Below are positions 26,866 through 36,148 of a stretch of 64,000 bases of DNA, in pieces. The DNA comes from Massilia sp. R2A-15 (GTDB lineage Bacteria; Pseudomonadota; Gammaproteobacteria; Burkholderiales; Burkholderiaceae_D), in assembly GCF_030704305.1 (NCBI RefSeq), contig NZ_CP131935.1, forward strand, positions 930,001 through 994,000, given 5' to 3'. A program made the position numbers and the translations under genes. The notes below the pieces were generated by a model. It was given only the letters and a program-made list of their open reading frames with translations, had not been told where the DNA came from and did not search any database. The stretch's first letter is position 1, and the number at the start of each line of letters is the position of its first letter.

Positions 26866-29800
26866 ATGTTCCTTTCCGATTTCTCCATCAAGCGGCCGAT
26901 CGTCACGATCGTGCTGATCCTGGCGATGATGGCGCTCGGCCTGATGGCCTTGTCGAAGCTGCGCGTCAACCAGAATCCCGACGTCGAGTTCCCGACCCTG
27001 TTCGTCAACATCAACTACCCCGGCGCCTCGCCCGAAACGGTGGAGCGCGAGATCATCAACCGGCTCGAGAAGCCGCTGCTGGCGATCGCCGGCGTGACCA
27101 AGGTGAACGCCAGCGCGAGCGAGAGCAATGCCAGCTTCTACCTGCAGTTCGACTTCAAGAAGAACCTGATCGAAGCGTCCGACGACGTGCGCAACGCCAT
27201 CGCGGGCGTGCGCTACAAGCTGCCGCTCGAGATGCGCGAGCCGATCGTGCAGCGCCAGGAAATGTCGGCCGACCCGATCATGAACCTGGCGCTGTCGTCG
27301 AACACCCAGAGCCACGCGGAGATTTCGCGGATCGCCGAAGACCAGCTGGCCGACCGCCTGCGCGGCATCGACGGCGTCTCGCAGGTCAACATCAGCGGCT
27401 CGCTGCGGCGCGAGCTGTCGGTGCTGCTGCGCGCCGAGAAGCTGCGCGAATTTAAGGTGTCGGTGGGCGAGGTCGTCACCGCGCTGCGCAACCAGAACAC
27501 CAACTCCCCGGTCGGCAAGGTCACCGCCGCGCTCGACGAGAAAAGCATCCGCCTGGTCGGACGCATCGAGTCGCCGGAGGAGTTCCAGCAGATCGTCGTC
27601 AAGCGCCGCGGCTCCGAAATCGTGCGCCTGTCGCAAGTGGCCGAGATCAAGGACGGCTTTGCCGAGATCAACAGCCTCAGTGTACGCAGCGGCAAGCCGA
27701 ACGTCGGCTTGTACGTCACCCGCGCGCGCGACGCCAGCACGGTGTCGGTGGCCAAGCGGGTGCGCGAGATGGTCAAGGAGATCAACAAGGACCTGCCGCA
27801 AGGGACCAAGCTGGAAGTCACGCGCGATGGCGGCGACCAGTCCCAGCGCAGCCTGAACAACGTCATCGAGTCGCTGGTGTTCGGCGCCGTGCTGACGATC
27901 TTCGTGGTGTACGCCTTCCTCAACTCGTGGCGCTCGACCCTGATCACCGCGCTGTCGCTGCCGACCTCCGTGATCGCCGCCTTCATCGCCGTGTGGCTGT
28001 GCGGTTTCACGCTCAACTTCATGACCCTGCTCGGCCTGTCGCTGGCGATCGGCGTGCTGATCGACGACGCGATCGTGGTGCGCGAGAACATCGTGCGCCA
28101 CATGCAGAACGGCTCCGACCGCCGCAAGGCCGCACTCGAAGGCACCGCCGAAATCGGCATGGCGGTCGCCGCCACCACGTTCTCGATCATGGCGGTGTTC
28201 GTCCCGGTCGCCTTCATGCCCGGCATCTCCGGCGAATGGTTCCGGCCGTTCGCGCTGACCGTGACGTGCTCGGTGATCGTCAGCCTGGCCATTTCGTTTA
28301 CGCTCGACCCGATGCTGTCGGCCTACTGGGGCGACCCGCCGGACCACCACCACGCGCCGAAAAAAGGCCTGGGCCGTATCCTGCAGCGCTTTAACGACTG
28401 GTTCGACCACCAGGCCGACCGCTACGGCCGCGTGATCGGCTGGGCGCTGCACCACCGCCGCTCGATGACGGCGATCGCCGTGCTCAGTTTCGCCGGCGCC
28501 ATCGGCCTGCACATCTGGAAGGGCGGCTCGTCCTTCCTGCCCGCCGCCGATGCCGGCTTCGTGCTGGTGACGGTGCGCACCCCGGCCTCGTCGAGCGTCG
28601 AATACGGGCGCCTGAAGGTCGAGAAGGCGGCCGAACTGGCGCGCTCGATCGCCGAGACCAAGGATACCCAGAGCACCATCAACGCCGCCGGCGGTCGCGT
28701 GTATGTGGACATCGGCAAGCGCGCCGAGCGCAAGCGCAGCGCCAAGCAGATCGCGGTCGAACTGCGCGAGAAGATCAGCCACCTGGTGGGCGCCGAGTAT
28801 GTCGTCATCGACGAGGTGAACGGCGGCTCGCAGAAGCCGGTGCAGATCGAATTTACCGGCCCCGATTCGCGCAAGCTGCTGGAAATTACCAGCGCCTACA
28901 TGGACAAGCTGCGCCAGGTGCCGGGCGCGGTGGACGTCGGGCTGTCGCAGCAGGATCCGAAGAACGAACTGAAGATCGAACTGAACCGCGGCCTGGCGAA
29001 CTCGATGGGCATCTCGGTCAACGACGCGGCGCAGGCGTTGCGGGTGGCGTTCGCCGGCGTGGAAGTGGGCGACTGGGTCGATCCGACCGGCGAGACGCGC
29101 GACGTCGCGGTGCGCCTGCATCCGGACGACCGGGTCGGGCTGGAAAACATCGAGCGCCTGCCGATCGCCGTCAGCGGCACCAACGACATGGTGCCGCTCG
29201 ACCAGATCGCCAAGGTCACGATGGGCAAGGGACCGTCCGGCATCGAGCACGTTGACGGCAAGCGCACCATCACGGTGTCGGCCAACGTTCAGGGCCGCTC
29301 GAACGGCGAAGTGACGACCGAGGCGATGAAGCTGGCCAAGACGTTCGACTATCCGCCGGGCTACGGGCTGGCGCTGGGCGGCGCCGGCAAGGACCAGGCC
29401 GAGCTGTTTACGCAGATGCTGATCGCGCTGCTGTCGGGCATCGGCCTGATGTACCTGATCCTGGTGATGCAGTTCGGCTCGTTCACGGCGCCGCTGGCGG
29501 TGATGATGTCGCTGCCGCTGTCGCTGATCGGCGTGGTGCTGGCGCTGCTCCTGACCGGTAGCACGCTCAACCTGATGAGCTTCATCGGCATCATCATGCT
29601 GATGGGCCTGGTGGCCAAGAACGCGATCCTGCTGCTCGACGCGGCGCGCAAGCGCGAGTCCGAGGGCTTCGGTCGCGAGGACGCGCTGATGGACGCCGGC
29701 CGCATGCGCCTGCGCCCGATCCTGATGACCACGTTCGCGCTGATCGCCGGCATGTTCCCGGTGGCGCTGGGGCTGGGCGAGGGCGGCGAGTTCTATCGTC

Positions 29801-30102
29801 CGCTGGCGATCTCGATCATCGGCGGCACGATCACCTCGACCATCCTGACCTTGCTGGTGGTGCCGACCTTCTACGACAGCATCGAGATCGCGCGCGACCG
29901 CATGGCCGCCAAGTTCGGCCGCCGCGTGGTGCGCTTCAATGCGCTGGTCGCCTTCGTGCTGACCTTCATCGAAGCGATCCTGACCCTGATTCTGGTGCGT
30001 CTGGTGTACCGGGGCATCGTCAAGCTGGTGCGTTTCGCGACCGGCCGTGGCCGCGCCAAGGCGGTGGGTCCGGCGACCGTGCAGCTCGACAAAGCGGCGT
30101 AA
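26866..30102 (+). CDS. RND efflux permease (HAE1 family)
   Basis: A 1078-residue proton-driven inner-membrane drug/solute exporter. It starts with the typical helix FSIKRPIVTIVLILAMMALGL, has two large periplasmic loops, and shows GVLIDDAIVVRENI in TM4 (proton-relay Asp pair) and GLVAKNAILLLDAARK in TM10/11. The extra 40 residues at the C-terminus, compared with AcrB, include another hydrophobic stretch (ALVAFVLTFIEAILTLILVRLVY), which is unusual. Co-transcribed with the adaptor; a strong terminator follows. Confidence 0.96.
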   Translation: MFLSDFSIKRPIVTIVLILAMMALGLMALSKLRVNQNPDVEFPTLFVNINYPGASPETVEREIINRLEKPLLAIAGVTKVNASASESNASFYLQFDFKKNLIEASDDVRNAIAGVRYKLPLEMREPIVQRQEMSADPIMNLALSSNTQSHAEISRIAEDQLADRLRGIDGVSQVNISGSLRRELSVLLRAEKLREFKVSVGEVVTALRNQNTNSPVGKVTAALDEKSIRLVGRIESPEEFQQIVVKRRGSEIVRLSQVAEIKDGFAEINSLSVRSGKPNVGLYVTRARDASTVSVAKRVREMVKEINKDLPQGTKLEVTRDGGDQSQRSLNNVIESLVFGAVLTIFVVYAFLNSWRSTLITALSLPTSVIAAFIAVWLCGFTLNFMTLLGLSLAIGVLIDDAIVVRENIVRHMQNGSDRRKAALEGTAEIGMAVAATTFSIMAVFVPVAFMPGISGEWFRPFALTVTCSVIVSLAISFTLDPMLSAYWGDPPDHHHAPKKGLGRILQRFNDWFDHQADRYGRVIGWALHHRRSMTAIAVLSFAGAIGLHIWKGGSSFLPAADAGFVLVTVRTPASSSVEYGRLKVEKAAELARSIAETKDTQSTINAAGGRVYVDIGKRAERKRSAKQIAVELREKISHLVGAEYVVIDEVNGGSQKPVQIEFTGPDSRKLLEITSAYMDKLRQVPGAVDVGLSQQDPKNELKIELNRGLANSMGISVNDAAQALRVAFAGVEVGDWVDPTGETRDVAVRLHPDDRVGLENIERLPIAVSGTNDMVPLDQIAKVTMGKGPSGIEHVDGKRTITVSANVQGRSNGEVTTEAMKLAKTFDYPPGYGLALGGAGKDQAELFTQMLIALLSGIGLMYLILVMQFGSFTAPLAVMMSLPLSLIGVVLALLLTGSTLNLMSFIGIIMLMGLVAKNAILLLDAARKRESEGFGREDALMDAGRMRLRPILMTTFALIAGMFPVALGLGEGGEFYRPLAISIIGGTITSTILTLLVVPTFYDSIEIARDRMAAKFGRRVVRFNALVAFVLTFIEAILTLILVRLVYRGIVKLVRFATGRGRAKAVGPATVQLDKAA

Positions 30103-30117
30103 GCAAACTTCAGCGTC

Positions 30118-30157
30118 AAAAAAGCGCCAGGCCCGAACAGGCCTGGCGCTTTTTTTT
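30118..30157 (+). terminator. Rho-independent terminator after RND operon
   Basis: Stem AGCGCCAGGCC / GGCCTGGCGCT with a 6-base loop (CGAACA), preceded by an A run and followed by eight T residues. The flanking A and T runs make it usable on either strand. Confidence 0.95.
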
Positions 30158-30211
30158 ACACCGCGGGAACAGGGCGCCGGCGTGGCAAAACTCCGCGGCG
30201 CCAGCAAGCCC

Positions 30212-30362
30212 GGGGTCAGGTCCGGCGGACCTGACCCCAGCCCTTTGGCCGCGGCGCATGAAGCGCGTCATTTGCGCAGCACAGCGCAAAATGGGGTCAG
30301 GTCCGCAGGACCAGACCCCCGGCTCCGGCAGCATCGGGGTCAGGTTCCGCGAACCTGACCCC
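30212..30362. repeat. Cluster of three family A repeats (copies 9-11)
   Basis: Palindromes at 30212-30238, 30293-30319 and 30336-30362 (the last with arms GGGGTCAGGTTC / GAACCTGACCCC, a compensated base change). They fill the gap between the RND terminator and the small lipoprotein gene. The compensated pair shows that symmetry is conserved. Confidence 0.9.
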
Positions 30363-30379
30363 ATTTTTTCACCAGCGCA

Positions 30380-30637
30380 TCAGGGATTTTTTGACGGCGG
30401 CGCCGATGCCGGTGGCGGCTCGGTTGCCGGCGGCACCGTGGTCGTGGTCGTGGTCGTCGCCGGTGCGGTGTCGGCCGGCGACACGGCCGGCGGCACGGCT
30501 GGCGGCGTCACCACGGTTGTGGTGGAGGTTCCGGCTGGCGGCACCACCGTCGTTTCGGTTTTTTTGCAGGCGCCGAGCATGGCGGCCATCACGGCCACGC
30601 CCAGCAGCAGTTTCGATGCACCGGTAATCGCTTTCAT
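30380..30637 (-). CDS. Small Thr/Pro-rich lipoprotein
   Basis: An 85-residue lipoprotein. The signal peptide ends in LGAC (acylated Cys24), followed by KKTET and then low-complexity Thr/Pro/Val sequence (TTTTTTTVPPATEPPPASAPP). The tail looks disordered, as in short envelope linkers. No family recognised. It is a single leftward gene; its upstream region up to nnrD is 107 bp. Confidence 0.75.
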   Translation of the reverse strand: MKAITGASKLLLGVAVMAAMLGACKKTETTVVPPAGTSTTTVVTPPAVPPAVSPADTAPATTTTTTTVPPATEPPPASAPPSKNP

Positions 30638-30744
30638 CGTTTTACTCCTCGTTCTGGTCTACAGGAATGAAGAAATTAGACTGAGAACCGCCGGGCAGGT
30701 TCATGCATTGCCAGACAATCAAACGCCGCTTGATGCAGCTCAAA

Positions 30745-31644
30745 CTATGGACGCGCGAAGCTTTCCATCAACGCGGGAATATGCTCGGGGATTTCGCGTG
30801 CGAGGTAGCCCAGCACGCCGAAGCGCTCGGCCAGCTCTTCGCCGGCGCGCGCGTGCAGGGCGACGCCCCAGCAGGCGGCCTGGGGCAGGGCGGCGCCGCG
30901 CGCGGCCAGCCCGGCGATGATGCCGGCCAGCGTGTCGCCCGAGCCGGAGGTGCCCAGGCCGACGTTGCCCCCTTCATGCTGCCAGCGTTCGCCGGCGGGG
31001 GCGATGATCACGGTGCGCGCGCCTTTCAGCACGACCACCGCGTTCCAGTCGCGCGCCGCCTGCGCCGCATGCTCGTCGGGCGCGGCGCTGACTGCTTCCT
31101 TGGTGGCGCCGGTCAGGTGCGCCATCTCGCCGGCGTGCGGGGTGAGGATCACCGGCACGCTGAAGCGGAACGATTCGTCCAGCACGATGCCCATCGCGCA
31201 GGCGTCGAGCACCACGCTGACGTCGCTGCCGTCGAGCCGCGGCAAGAGCGCGCGCACCAGCACCGCGGTCGCTTCCTCGTCCTGCATGCCGGGGCCGATC
31301 AGGATGGCGTTGACCTTGTCTGCCAGCGGATCGAGCTTGCCGACCGCCGCCTCGGTGAAGCCGCCCTGGTCGGTCTCGGCCAGGCCGATCACGCGCGCTT
31401 CGGGCAGCGCCAGCGCCACCAGCTGCGCCACGCTGGCGCCGGTGGCAATCGTCAGCTTGCCGGCGCCGGCGCGCAGCGCCGCGGTGGCGGCCAGGATCAC
31501 GGCGCCGGGCATCTCGCGCGAGCCGCCCAGGATCAAGACGTGGCCGCGCGCTTCCTTGTCGCCGTCGCCGGACGGCATCGGCAGCGGCCAGGCGCGCAGG
31601 GCCGTCGCGTCGACGGAATAGGTGCTGGAAGATGGCGTTTCCAT
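30745..31644 (-). CDS. nnrD: ADP-dependent NAD(P)H-hydrate dehydratase
   Basis: Repairs hydrated NADH/NADPH (NADHX, NADPHX) in the cytoplasm with ADP. The 299-residue carbohydrate-kinase-like protein shows GHVLILGGSREMPGAVILAATAALRAGAGKLTIAT (in pieces), VILTPHAGEMAHLTG and the catalytic loop LGTSGSGDTLAGIIAGL. The start at 31644 lies 13 bp after the upstream stop; a start 13 codons earlier (31683) would overlap that gene by 26 bp. The epimerase partner NnrE is not fused or adjacent, so it is encoded elsewhere. Likely co-transcribed with the phosphatase upstream. Confidence 0.93.
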   Translation of the reverse strand: METPSSSTYSVDATALRAWPLPMPSGDGDKEARGHVLILGGSREMPGAVILAATAALRAGAGKLTIATGASVAQLVALALPEARVIGLAETDQGGFTEAAVGKLDPLADKVNAILIGPGMQDEEATAVLVRALLPRLDGSDVSVVLDACAMGIVLDESFRFSVPVILTPHAGEMAHLTGATKEAVSAAPDEHAAQAARDWNAVVVLKGARTVIIAPAGERWQHEGGNVGLGTSGSGDTLAGIIAGLAARGAALPQAACWGVALHARAGEELAERFGVLGYLAREIPEHIPALMESFARP

Positions 31645-31657
31645 CGGCCCCGGGCGC

Positions 31658-32440
31658 CTACGCTTTCGGAGCAGTGGGGACATCTTTGGATACCGTCACC
31701 GGCGTTCCTGTCGCTTCGAGCGGCGCGACGAAGTTGACCAGGTTGAGCGCCAGCTTGCCGCGCTTGCCCTGGGTGGGATCGAAGCGGTACGAGGTGACCG
31801 AGCAGTTCGGCACGTCGCCGCTGCGGTCGTATTCGAGGATGGTCGATTCGTCGAGCCGTTCGAGCAGGTAGCGGAAGCAGTTGACGGTGACCTGGTGGCC
31901 GACGATCAGCACGCGTTCGCGCGCGTATTCGCGGGTGATGGTATCGACCACGCTGCGCAGGCGCAGGATCACGTCGCACCAGCTTTCGCCGCCGGGCGGG
32001 CGAAAATAGAATTTGCCGACGTGCTTGCGCTGCTCGTACAGGTCGGGGTAGCGGGCCGAGATGCCGTGGGTGGTCAGGCGGTCGAGGATGCCGAATTCCT
32101 TTTCGCGCAGGCGCTCGTCGACGGTGGCCATCAACAGGCTTTCCTGGTCGAAGCCGCACTTGACGATGCGCGCCGTTTCAGCGGCGCGCAGGTAAGGGGA
32201 GTGCAGGATCACGTTGGGCTGCTGCTCCTCCGGCAGCGCGGCAAACCAGGCGGCCAGCGCCTTCGACTGCTTCACGCCCAGGTCGGACAAGGGCACGTCG
32301 ACGTCGCGCTCGGCGATGTCGATCATCAGACCCTTGGCCGCTTCGGCGGCGTCCCGCGCGACATTGCCGGCGCTCTGGCCGTGCCGCACCAGCCAGATAT
32401 CCTGAGGCCACTTCTGTTCCATCGATTGTCCGCCGCTCAT
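31658..32440 (-). CDS. Histidine phosphatase family protein
   Basis: A 260-residue phosphoglycerate-mutase-like phosphatase. The catalytic LVRHGQSAGN motif is at residues 17-26, HSPYLRAAETARI and RLREKEFG follow, and the second catalytic His is in LIVGHQVTVN. Members act on small phosphorylated metabolites or phosphoproteins; the substrate here is unknown. A second Met at residue 7 is possible as start. It precedes nnrD on the same strand with a 13-bp gap. Confidence 0.9.
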   Translation of the reverse strand: MSGGQSMEQKWPQDIWLVRHGQSAGNVARDAAEAAKGLMIDIAERDVDVPLSDLGVKQSKALAAWFAALPEEQQPNVILHSPYLRAAETARIVKCGFDQESLLMATVDERLREKEFGILDRLTTHGISARYPDLYEQRKHVGKFYFRPPGGESWCDVILRLRSVVDTITREYARERVLIVGHQVTVNCFRYLLERLDESTILEYDRSGDVPNCSVTSYRFDPTQGKRGKLALNLVNFVAPLEATGTPVTVSKDVPTAPKA

Positions 32441-32497
32441 GTTGACACGTCGTCATGATAGACGGATTCGGCGGCCTCTCAGCGCACGATAGGCCGG

Positions 32498-33898
32498 TCA
32501 GGCGACCAGCTGTTCGCTATCGAGTTCGACTTCTTCTGCGTTGTTGAAGACCGCCATGTCGGTCTGGCCCAGCACCCGGCTGGCGAAGGTGCCGGCGGTG
32601 ATCGAGCCGCTCACGTTCAGTGCGGTGCGGCCCATGTCGATCAGCGGCTCGATCGAGATCAGCAGGCCCGCCAGAGCGACGGGCAGGTTCATCGCCGACA
32701 GCACGATCAGCGCGGCGAAAGTGGCGCCGCCGCCGACGCCGGCCACGCCGACCGATCCCACCGTGACGATCGCCACCAGCTGCAGGATGAAGGAACTGGT
32801 GAAGGGATCGATGCCGACGGTCGGCGCGATCATCACCGCCAGCATCGCAGGGTAGATGCCGGCGCAGCCGTTCTGGCCGATGGTCGAGCCGAACGAGGCG
32901 GCGAAGTTGGCGATGCCTTCCGGCGTGCCGAGGCGGCCGGTCTGGGTCTGCACGCTCATCGGAATGGCGCCTGCGCTGGTGCGCGAAGTGAAGGCGAAGG
33001 CCAGCACCGGGAAGATCTTCTGCAGGTAACGGCGCGGGTTCAGGCCGACCGCGGCGATGATCGCCAGGTGCACGCAGAACATGATCGCCAGCGCGCTGTA
33101 GGAGGCGCCCACGAAGCTGATCAGCTTGAGGATGTCGGAGATACTTGACTGCGCAACTACTTGCGTCATCAGCGCGAACACGCCGAACGGGGTCAGGCGC
33201 AGCACCAGCGTCACCATCCGCATCACGATCACGTGGGCGACCTTGATGAAATGGGCGAACGAGCCGAAGATGTCCGGCTTCTTGGCGGCGATGCCGGTGG
33301 CGGAGATGCCGATGAAGATCGAGAACAGCACCACCGCGATGGTCGAGGTCTTGCGCGCGCCGGTCATGTCGAGGAAGGGATTGGCCGGGATGAAGGACAG
33401 GATCATCGACGGCAGGTTGATGGCCTGGGCGTCGGGCAGTTTGCCCTGCAAATACTGGCCGCGCGCGAGTTCCGTCGCGCTCGAGGTCAGTCCCACGGCG
33501 GTCAGGCCGAACAGCTTGGCCATGAGGATGCCGACCAGCGCGGCGACCAGCGTGGTGGCCATCAGGGTGCCGATGGTCAGTACGCTGATCTTGCCCAGCG
33601 AGGACGCGTCCTTGAGCTTGAGGATGGCCGAGATGATCGACACCATAACCAGCGGCATGATGATCATCTGCAGCAGCTTGACGTAGCCGGAGCCGACGAT
33701 GTCGAGGTAGGCGGCGGTGTCGTTGACGATCGGCGAGGTGGCGCCGTACAGCGCCTGGAACGCCGCGCCGAGCAGCACGCCGGCGCCCATGCCGGCGAAC
33801 ACGCGCCTGGTGAACGACACGTGGACGGCCTGCATGCGATACAGCGCGAAGCACACGGCGAGCGCGACGAGCAGGTTCAGGATCAGGGGCATATTCAT
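32498..33898 (-). CDS. Dicarboxylate/amino acid:cation symporter (L-cystine TcyP type)
   Basis: A 466-residue DAACS-family transporter. It has about ten hydrophobic segments; MIIMPLVMVSIISAI, FAFTSRTSAGAIPMSVQT, FGSTIGQNGCAGIYPAMLAVM and SVGVAGVGGGATFAALIVLSAMNLPVA (in pieces) match the TcyP/YdjN L-cystine branch better than GltP or DctA. The conserved re-entrant loop serines are in place. Uptake of cystine with Na+ or H+ at the inner membrane is inferred. The gene stands alone. Confidence 0.87.
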   Translation of the reverse strand: MNMPLILNLLVALAVCFALYRMQAVHVSFTRRVFAGMGAGVLLGAAFQALYGATSPIVNDTAAYLDIVGSGYVKLLQMIIMPLVMVSIISAILKLKDASSLGKISVLTIGTLMATTLVAALVGILMAKLFGLTAVGLTSSATELARGQYLQGKLPDAQAINLPSMILSFIPANPFLDMTGARKTSTIAVVLFSIFIGISATGIAAKKPDIFGSFAHFIKVAHVIVMRMVTLVLRLTPFGVFALMTQVVAQSSISDILKLISFVGASYSALAIMFCVHLAIIAAVGLNPRRYLQKIFPVLAFAFTSRTSAGAIPMSVQTQTGRLGTPEGIANFAASFGSTIGQNGCAGIYPAMLAVMIAPTVGIDPFTSSFILQLVAIVTVGSVGVAGVGGGATFAALIVLSAMNLPVALAGLLISIEPLIDMGRTALNVSGSITAGTFASRVLGQTDMAVFNNAEEVELDSEQLVA

Positions 33899-33972
33899 GG
33901 GTTTCCCGGGATGGTTCGTTCAAGCAATGGTTGGCAGCATTCTATCCACATTCGGTGCGAACTGCTGAAAAT

Positions 33973-34048
33973 GGGGTCAGGTCCGCGGGACCAGACCCCT
34001 GACACGCGGCATCTGCATGCCGGGGTCTGGTCCTGCGGACCTGACCCC
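33973..34048. repeat. Family A repeat pair (copies 12-13)
   Basis: Palindromes at 33973-33999 and 34022-34048 in mirrored orientation, 22 bp apart. The right one ends 15 bp before the end of the GNAT gene. Confidence 0.9.
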
Positions 34049-34062
34049 ATTTGGGACGCCGC

Positions 34063-34566
34063 CTACGACTTCGCCAGCGCCAGCTGCCAATACCCGACGT
34101 CGGTCCAGCGATCGAACTTGAATCCGACCTCGCGGAATTGGGCCACCTTTTCGAATCCGAGCTTTTCGTGCAGCGCGACGCTGGCCGGATTGGGCATTGC
34201 GATGCCGCCGATCGCCAGGTGATAGCCGCCGGCGCGCAGCCGATCGAACAGGGCGCTGTACAGCGTCGTGCCGATGCCTTGTCCGGCGCGATCCGGCGCC
34301 AGGTAGACCGTGGTCTCGACCGAGAAGCGGTAAGCATGCCGCACTCGCCATTTGGTCGCATAAGCGTAACCGGCGACGACGCCATCGACTTCAGCGACCA
34401 GCCATGGCAGGCCCGCCGCGTGGACATCGGCAATGCGGCCAGCCATCTCGATGCCGGTTACTTCGGCTTCCTCAAAACTGATGGACGTGTTCAAGACATA
34501 GTGCTTGTAGATCGCAGCGATGATCTCGGCGTCTTCCACGTTGGCGGCGCGTATGTTCACTGACAT
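34063..34566 (-). CDS. GNAT N-acetyltransferase (phosphinothricin/methionine-sulfone acetyltransferase-like)
   Basis: A 167-residue GNAT enzyme using acetyl-CoA. It starts MSVNIRAANVEDAEIIAAIYKHYVLNTSISFEE (in pieces), with VAGYAYATKWRVRHAYRFSVETTVYL and the CoA loop DRAGQGIGTTLYSALF. This is the pattern of the L-amino-acid/phosphinothricin acetyltransferase group (Pat/MnaT). The final GYWQLAL matches family C-termini. ATG 34566 is chosen; the frame extends further upstream but without a family-like start. Confidence 0.9.
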   Translation of the reverse strand: MSVNIRAANVEDAEIIAAIYKHYVLNTSISFEEAEVTGIEMAGRIADVHAAGLPWLVAEVDGVVAGYAYATKWRVRHAYRFSVETTVYLAPDRAGQGIGTTLYSALFDRLRAGGYHLAIGGIAMPNPASVALHEKLGFEKVAQFREVGFKFDRWTDVGYWQLALAKS

Positions 34567-34753
34567 TTTCCCAATTTTGACGATGGAACCATTCTTGCAG
34601 CAATTACGCGATCTTGTCGAGTGGCATCTCGCCGGCAACACCGGCGCTCTTCTGGGCAGAAGGTGCGACCTGGAGCGAAGCACGTAAGGGCCCTGGCGTC
34701 ATTCGAAACAGCGCTGGCAGTTCCAATTTTTTGTTACTACAATAAAAAAGACG

Positions 34754-35026
34754 ATGAAGATTACCTTCGATGCTGCCAAGCGCGAAAGCAATCGTGCCGA
34801 GAGAGGCCTTGATTTCGCGAGGGCGGCAGAAGTATTTGAAGGCGTGACGGTGACACGCAGCGATGAGCGTAAAGATTATGGTGAGCCGCGCTTCGTGACA
34901 TCCGGTCGACTCGACGGACGAATCGTTGTCGTGGTCTGGACGCCTCGTGGACCTGCCCGCAGGATCATCAGTATGAGGAAAGCAAATGAGCGTGAGATCA
35001 AAAAATTCATCGCAGCCCTGGGTTGA
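34754..35026 (+). CDS. brnT: BrnT family toxin
   Basis: A 90-residue type II toxin, RelE-like ribonuclease fold. Signature blocks: ITFDAAKRESNRAERGLDFARAAEVFEG (in pieces), the DYGEPRFVTSGRLDGRIVVVVW core and RIISMRKANEREIKKF, where Arg/Lys residues act in catalysis. Its 3' end overlaps the antitoxin gene by 41 bp. AT-richer codon use than neighbours and a location among accessory genes fit horizontal acquisition. Confidence 0.93.
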   Translation: MKITFDAAKRESNRAERGLDFARAAEVFEGVTVTRSDERKDYGEPRFVTSGRLDGRIVVVVWTPRGPARRIISMRKANEREIKKFIAALG

Positions 35027-35285
35027 TCCCGACGAGGCGCCCGAACTGACGGACGAGTTCTTCGAAAAAGGAGTTTGGCGCATCGGCGACCGGGTGGTGA
35101 CGCGTGAAGAGGCCAGCATCGAGGACAAAAAACGTCGCGCCCGGCCGGCGGCAGACACCACCAAAATCAGCACCACAATCCGCTTCGATGCGGACATCCT
35201 GGCTGCCTTCAAGGCCCAAGGCGACGGCTGGCAAACTCGCATGAACGACGCGCTGAGGGACTGGCTCAAGTCCCGTCAACAGTAG
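34986..35285 (+). CDS. brnA: BrnA family antitoxin
   Basis: A 99-residue antitoxin that neutralises BrnT and represses the shared promoter. The C-terminal ribbon-helix-helix has TTKISTTIRFDADILAAFKAQGDGWQTRMNDALRDWLK (in pieces), and the N-terminal part WVDPDEAPELTDEFFEKGVWRIGD wraps the toxin. The start lies inside brnT (41-bp overlap), the family's usual coupled arrangement. No toxin residue is lost, so the pair looks intact. Confidence 0.93.
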   Translation: MSVRSKNSSQPWVDPDEAPELTDEFFEKGVWRIGDRVVTREEASIEDKKRRARPAADTTKISTTIRFDADILAAFKAQGDGWQTRMNDALRDWLKSRQQ

Positions 35286-35294
35286 CCATTGCCC

Positions 35295-36131
35295 TCAGTT
35301 TTCGCGCCACCGCACCGGCACATGCATCACCACGCCGTCGTTCCACGCGGCGACCGAAGCGGTGACGATGGTGGCGCTTTCGCCCGCCCTCAAGGAGGCG
35401 GTCTTCGTGATGTTAAGGCCCTCGGTGTAGACGCGATAGCCCTTGCCCAAAGACTGCTGCGCCATCGATTCGGCGTGGATGGCCCGTTCGCTGCCGAGCA
35501 GTTTGACCATCAGGACGATGCTGACCACGGCGCCCAGCGTGCCAAGCGCGAGCGGAATGCGCATGTCGCGCACAGGCTTGCCGGCGGCGCTGCGGGCGGC
35601 AAGAACAGGCGGCAGGCCCAAGGCCCGCACCAGCCACAGCGCAACGAGCCAGTGGCCGGCTTGCAGGCCCACGATGACGAGCACCTCCAGCGGATACAAG
35701 CGCAGGTAGCTCAGGGTCAGGTCGAGCGGCGGAAAGCCCAGCGACGCCGCCCAGAGCAGTGGAATCGGCAGGTAGACGCAGGCGAACCAGCGCACCAGCG
35801 CGACGGCCCGCAGGTTGCATGACCAGAGCATTGCTGCGCCGAGCAGCATGGTGAAATTGATGTAGAAACCGTTCCCCGGGTGGAGGAAGAAGTTGGCAAT
35901 GCCGTAGATGGCATCGACGGCGCCCACCGCCAACAAAACCTTGCCGGCGTTGCGCAGCGCGGTTCGCGCGGCCTGGGGCAGCGGAGCGTGTTCGAGGTCG
36001 GGCGGCGCTTGTTCGAGCTGGGCGATGCGATCGCGGACTTCAGCCACGCGCTCGGGAAAGCGTTCGACGTCAATGGTACGAAGCACCTGGCGCAGCTGCG
36101 CGAGATCGTACTTGGAATAATCTGGAATCAA
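35295..36131 (-). CDS. Multispanning membrane protein of unknown function
   Basis: A 278-residue protein with a soluble N-terminal helical part (DLAQLRQVLRTIDVERFPERVAEVRDRIAQLEQ in pieces; likely a short coiled coil) and about five membrane helices. A small extracytoplasmic tail ends HVPVRWREN. No family is recognised. It reads leftward and follows the 36149 gene by 17 bp, so the two are probably one operon. Its 3' end is 9 bp from brnA. Confidence 0.7.
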   Translation of the reverse strand: MIPDYSKYDLAQLRQVLRTIDVERFPERVAEVRDRIAQLEQAPPDLEHAPLPQAARTALRNAGKVLLAVGAVDAIYGIANFFLHPGNGFYINFTMLLGAAMLWSCNLRAVALVRWFACVYLPIPLLWAASLGFPPLDLTLSYLRLYPLEVLVIVGLQAGHWLVALWLVRALGLPPVLAARSAAGKPVRDMRIPLALGTLGAVVSIVLMVKLLGSERAIHAESMAQQSLGKGYRVYTEGLNITKTASLRAGESATIVTASVAAWNDGVVMHVPVRWREN

Positions 36132-36148
36132 GGAAGGTCCTGTTGCAA

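Noticed and set aside
26752..30207. Long open frame antisense to the RND permease
   Set aside because: A mirror of high-GC codon structure; the sense frame encodes a complete, recognisable pump and the antisense product is His/Arg/Ala-rich with no family features.
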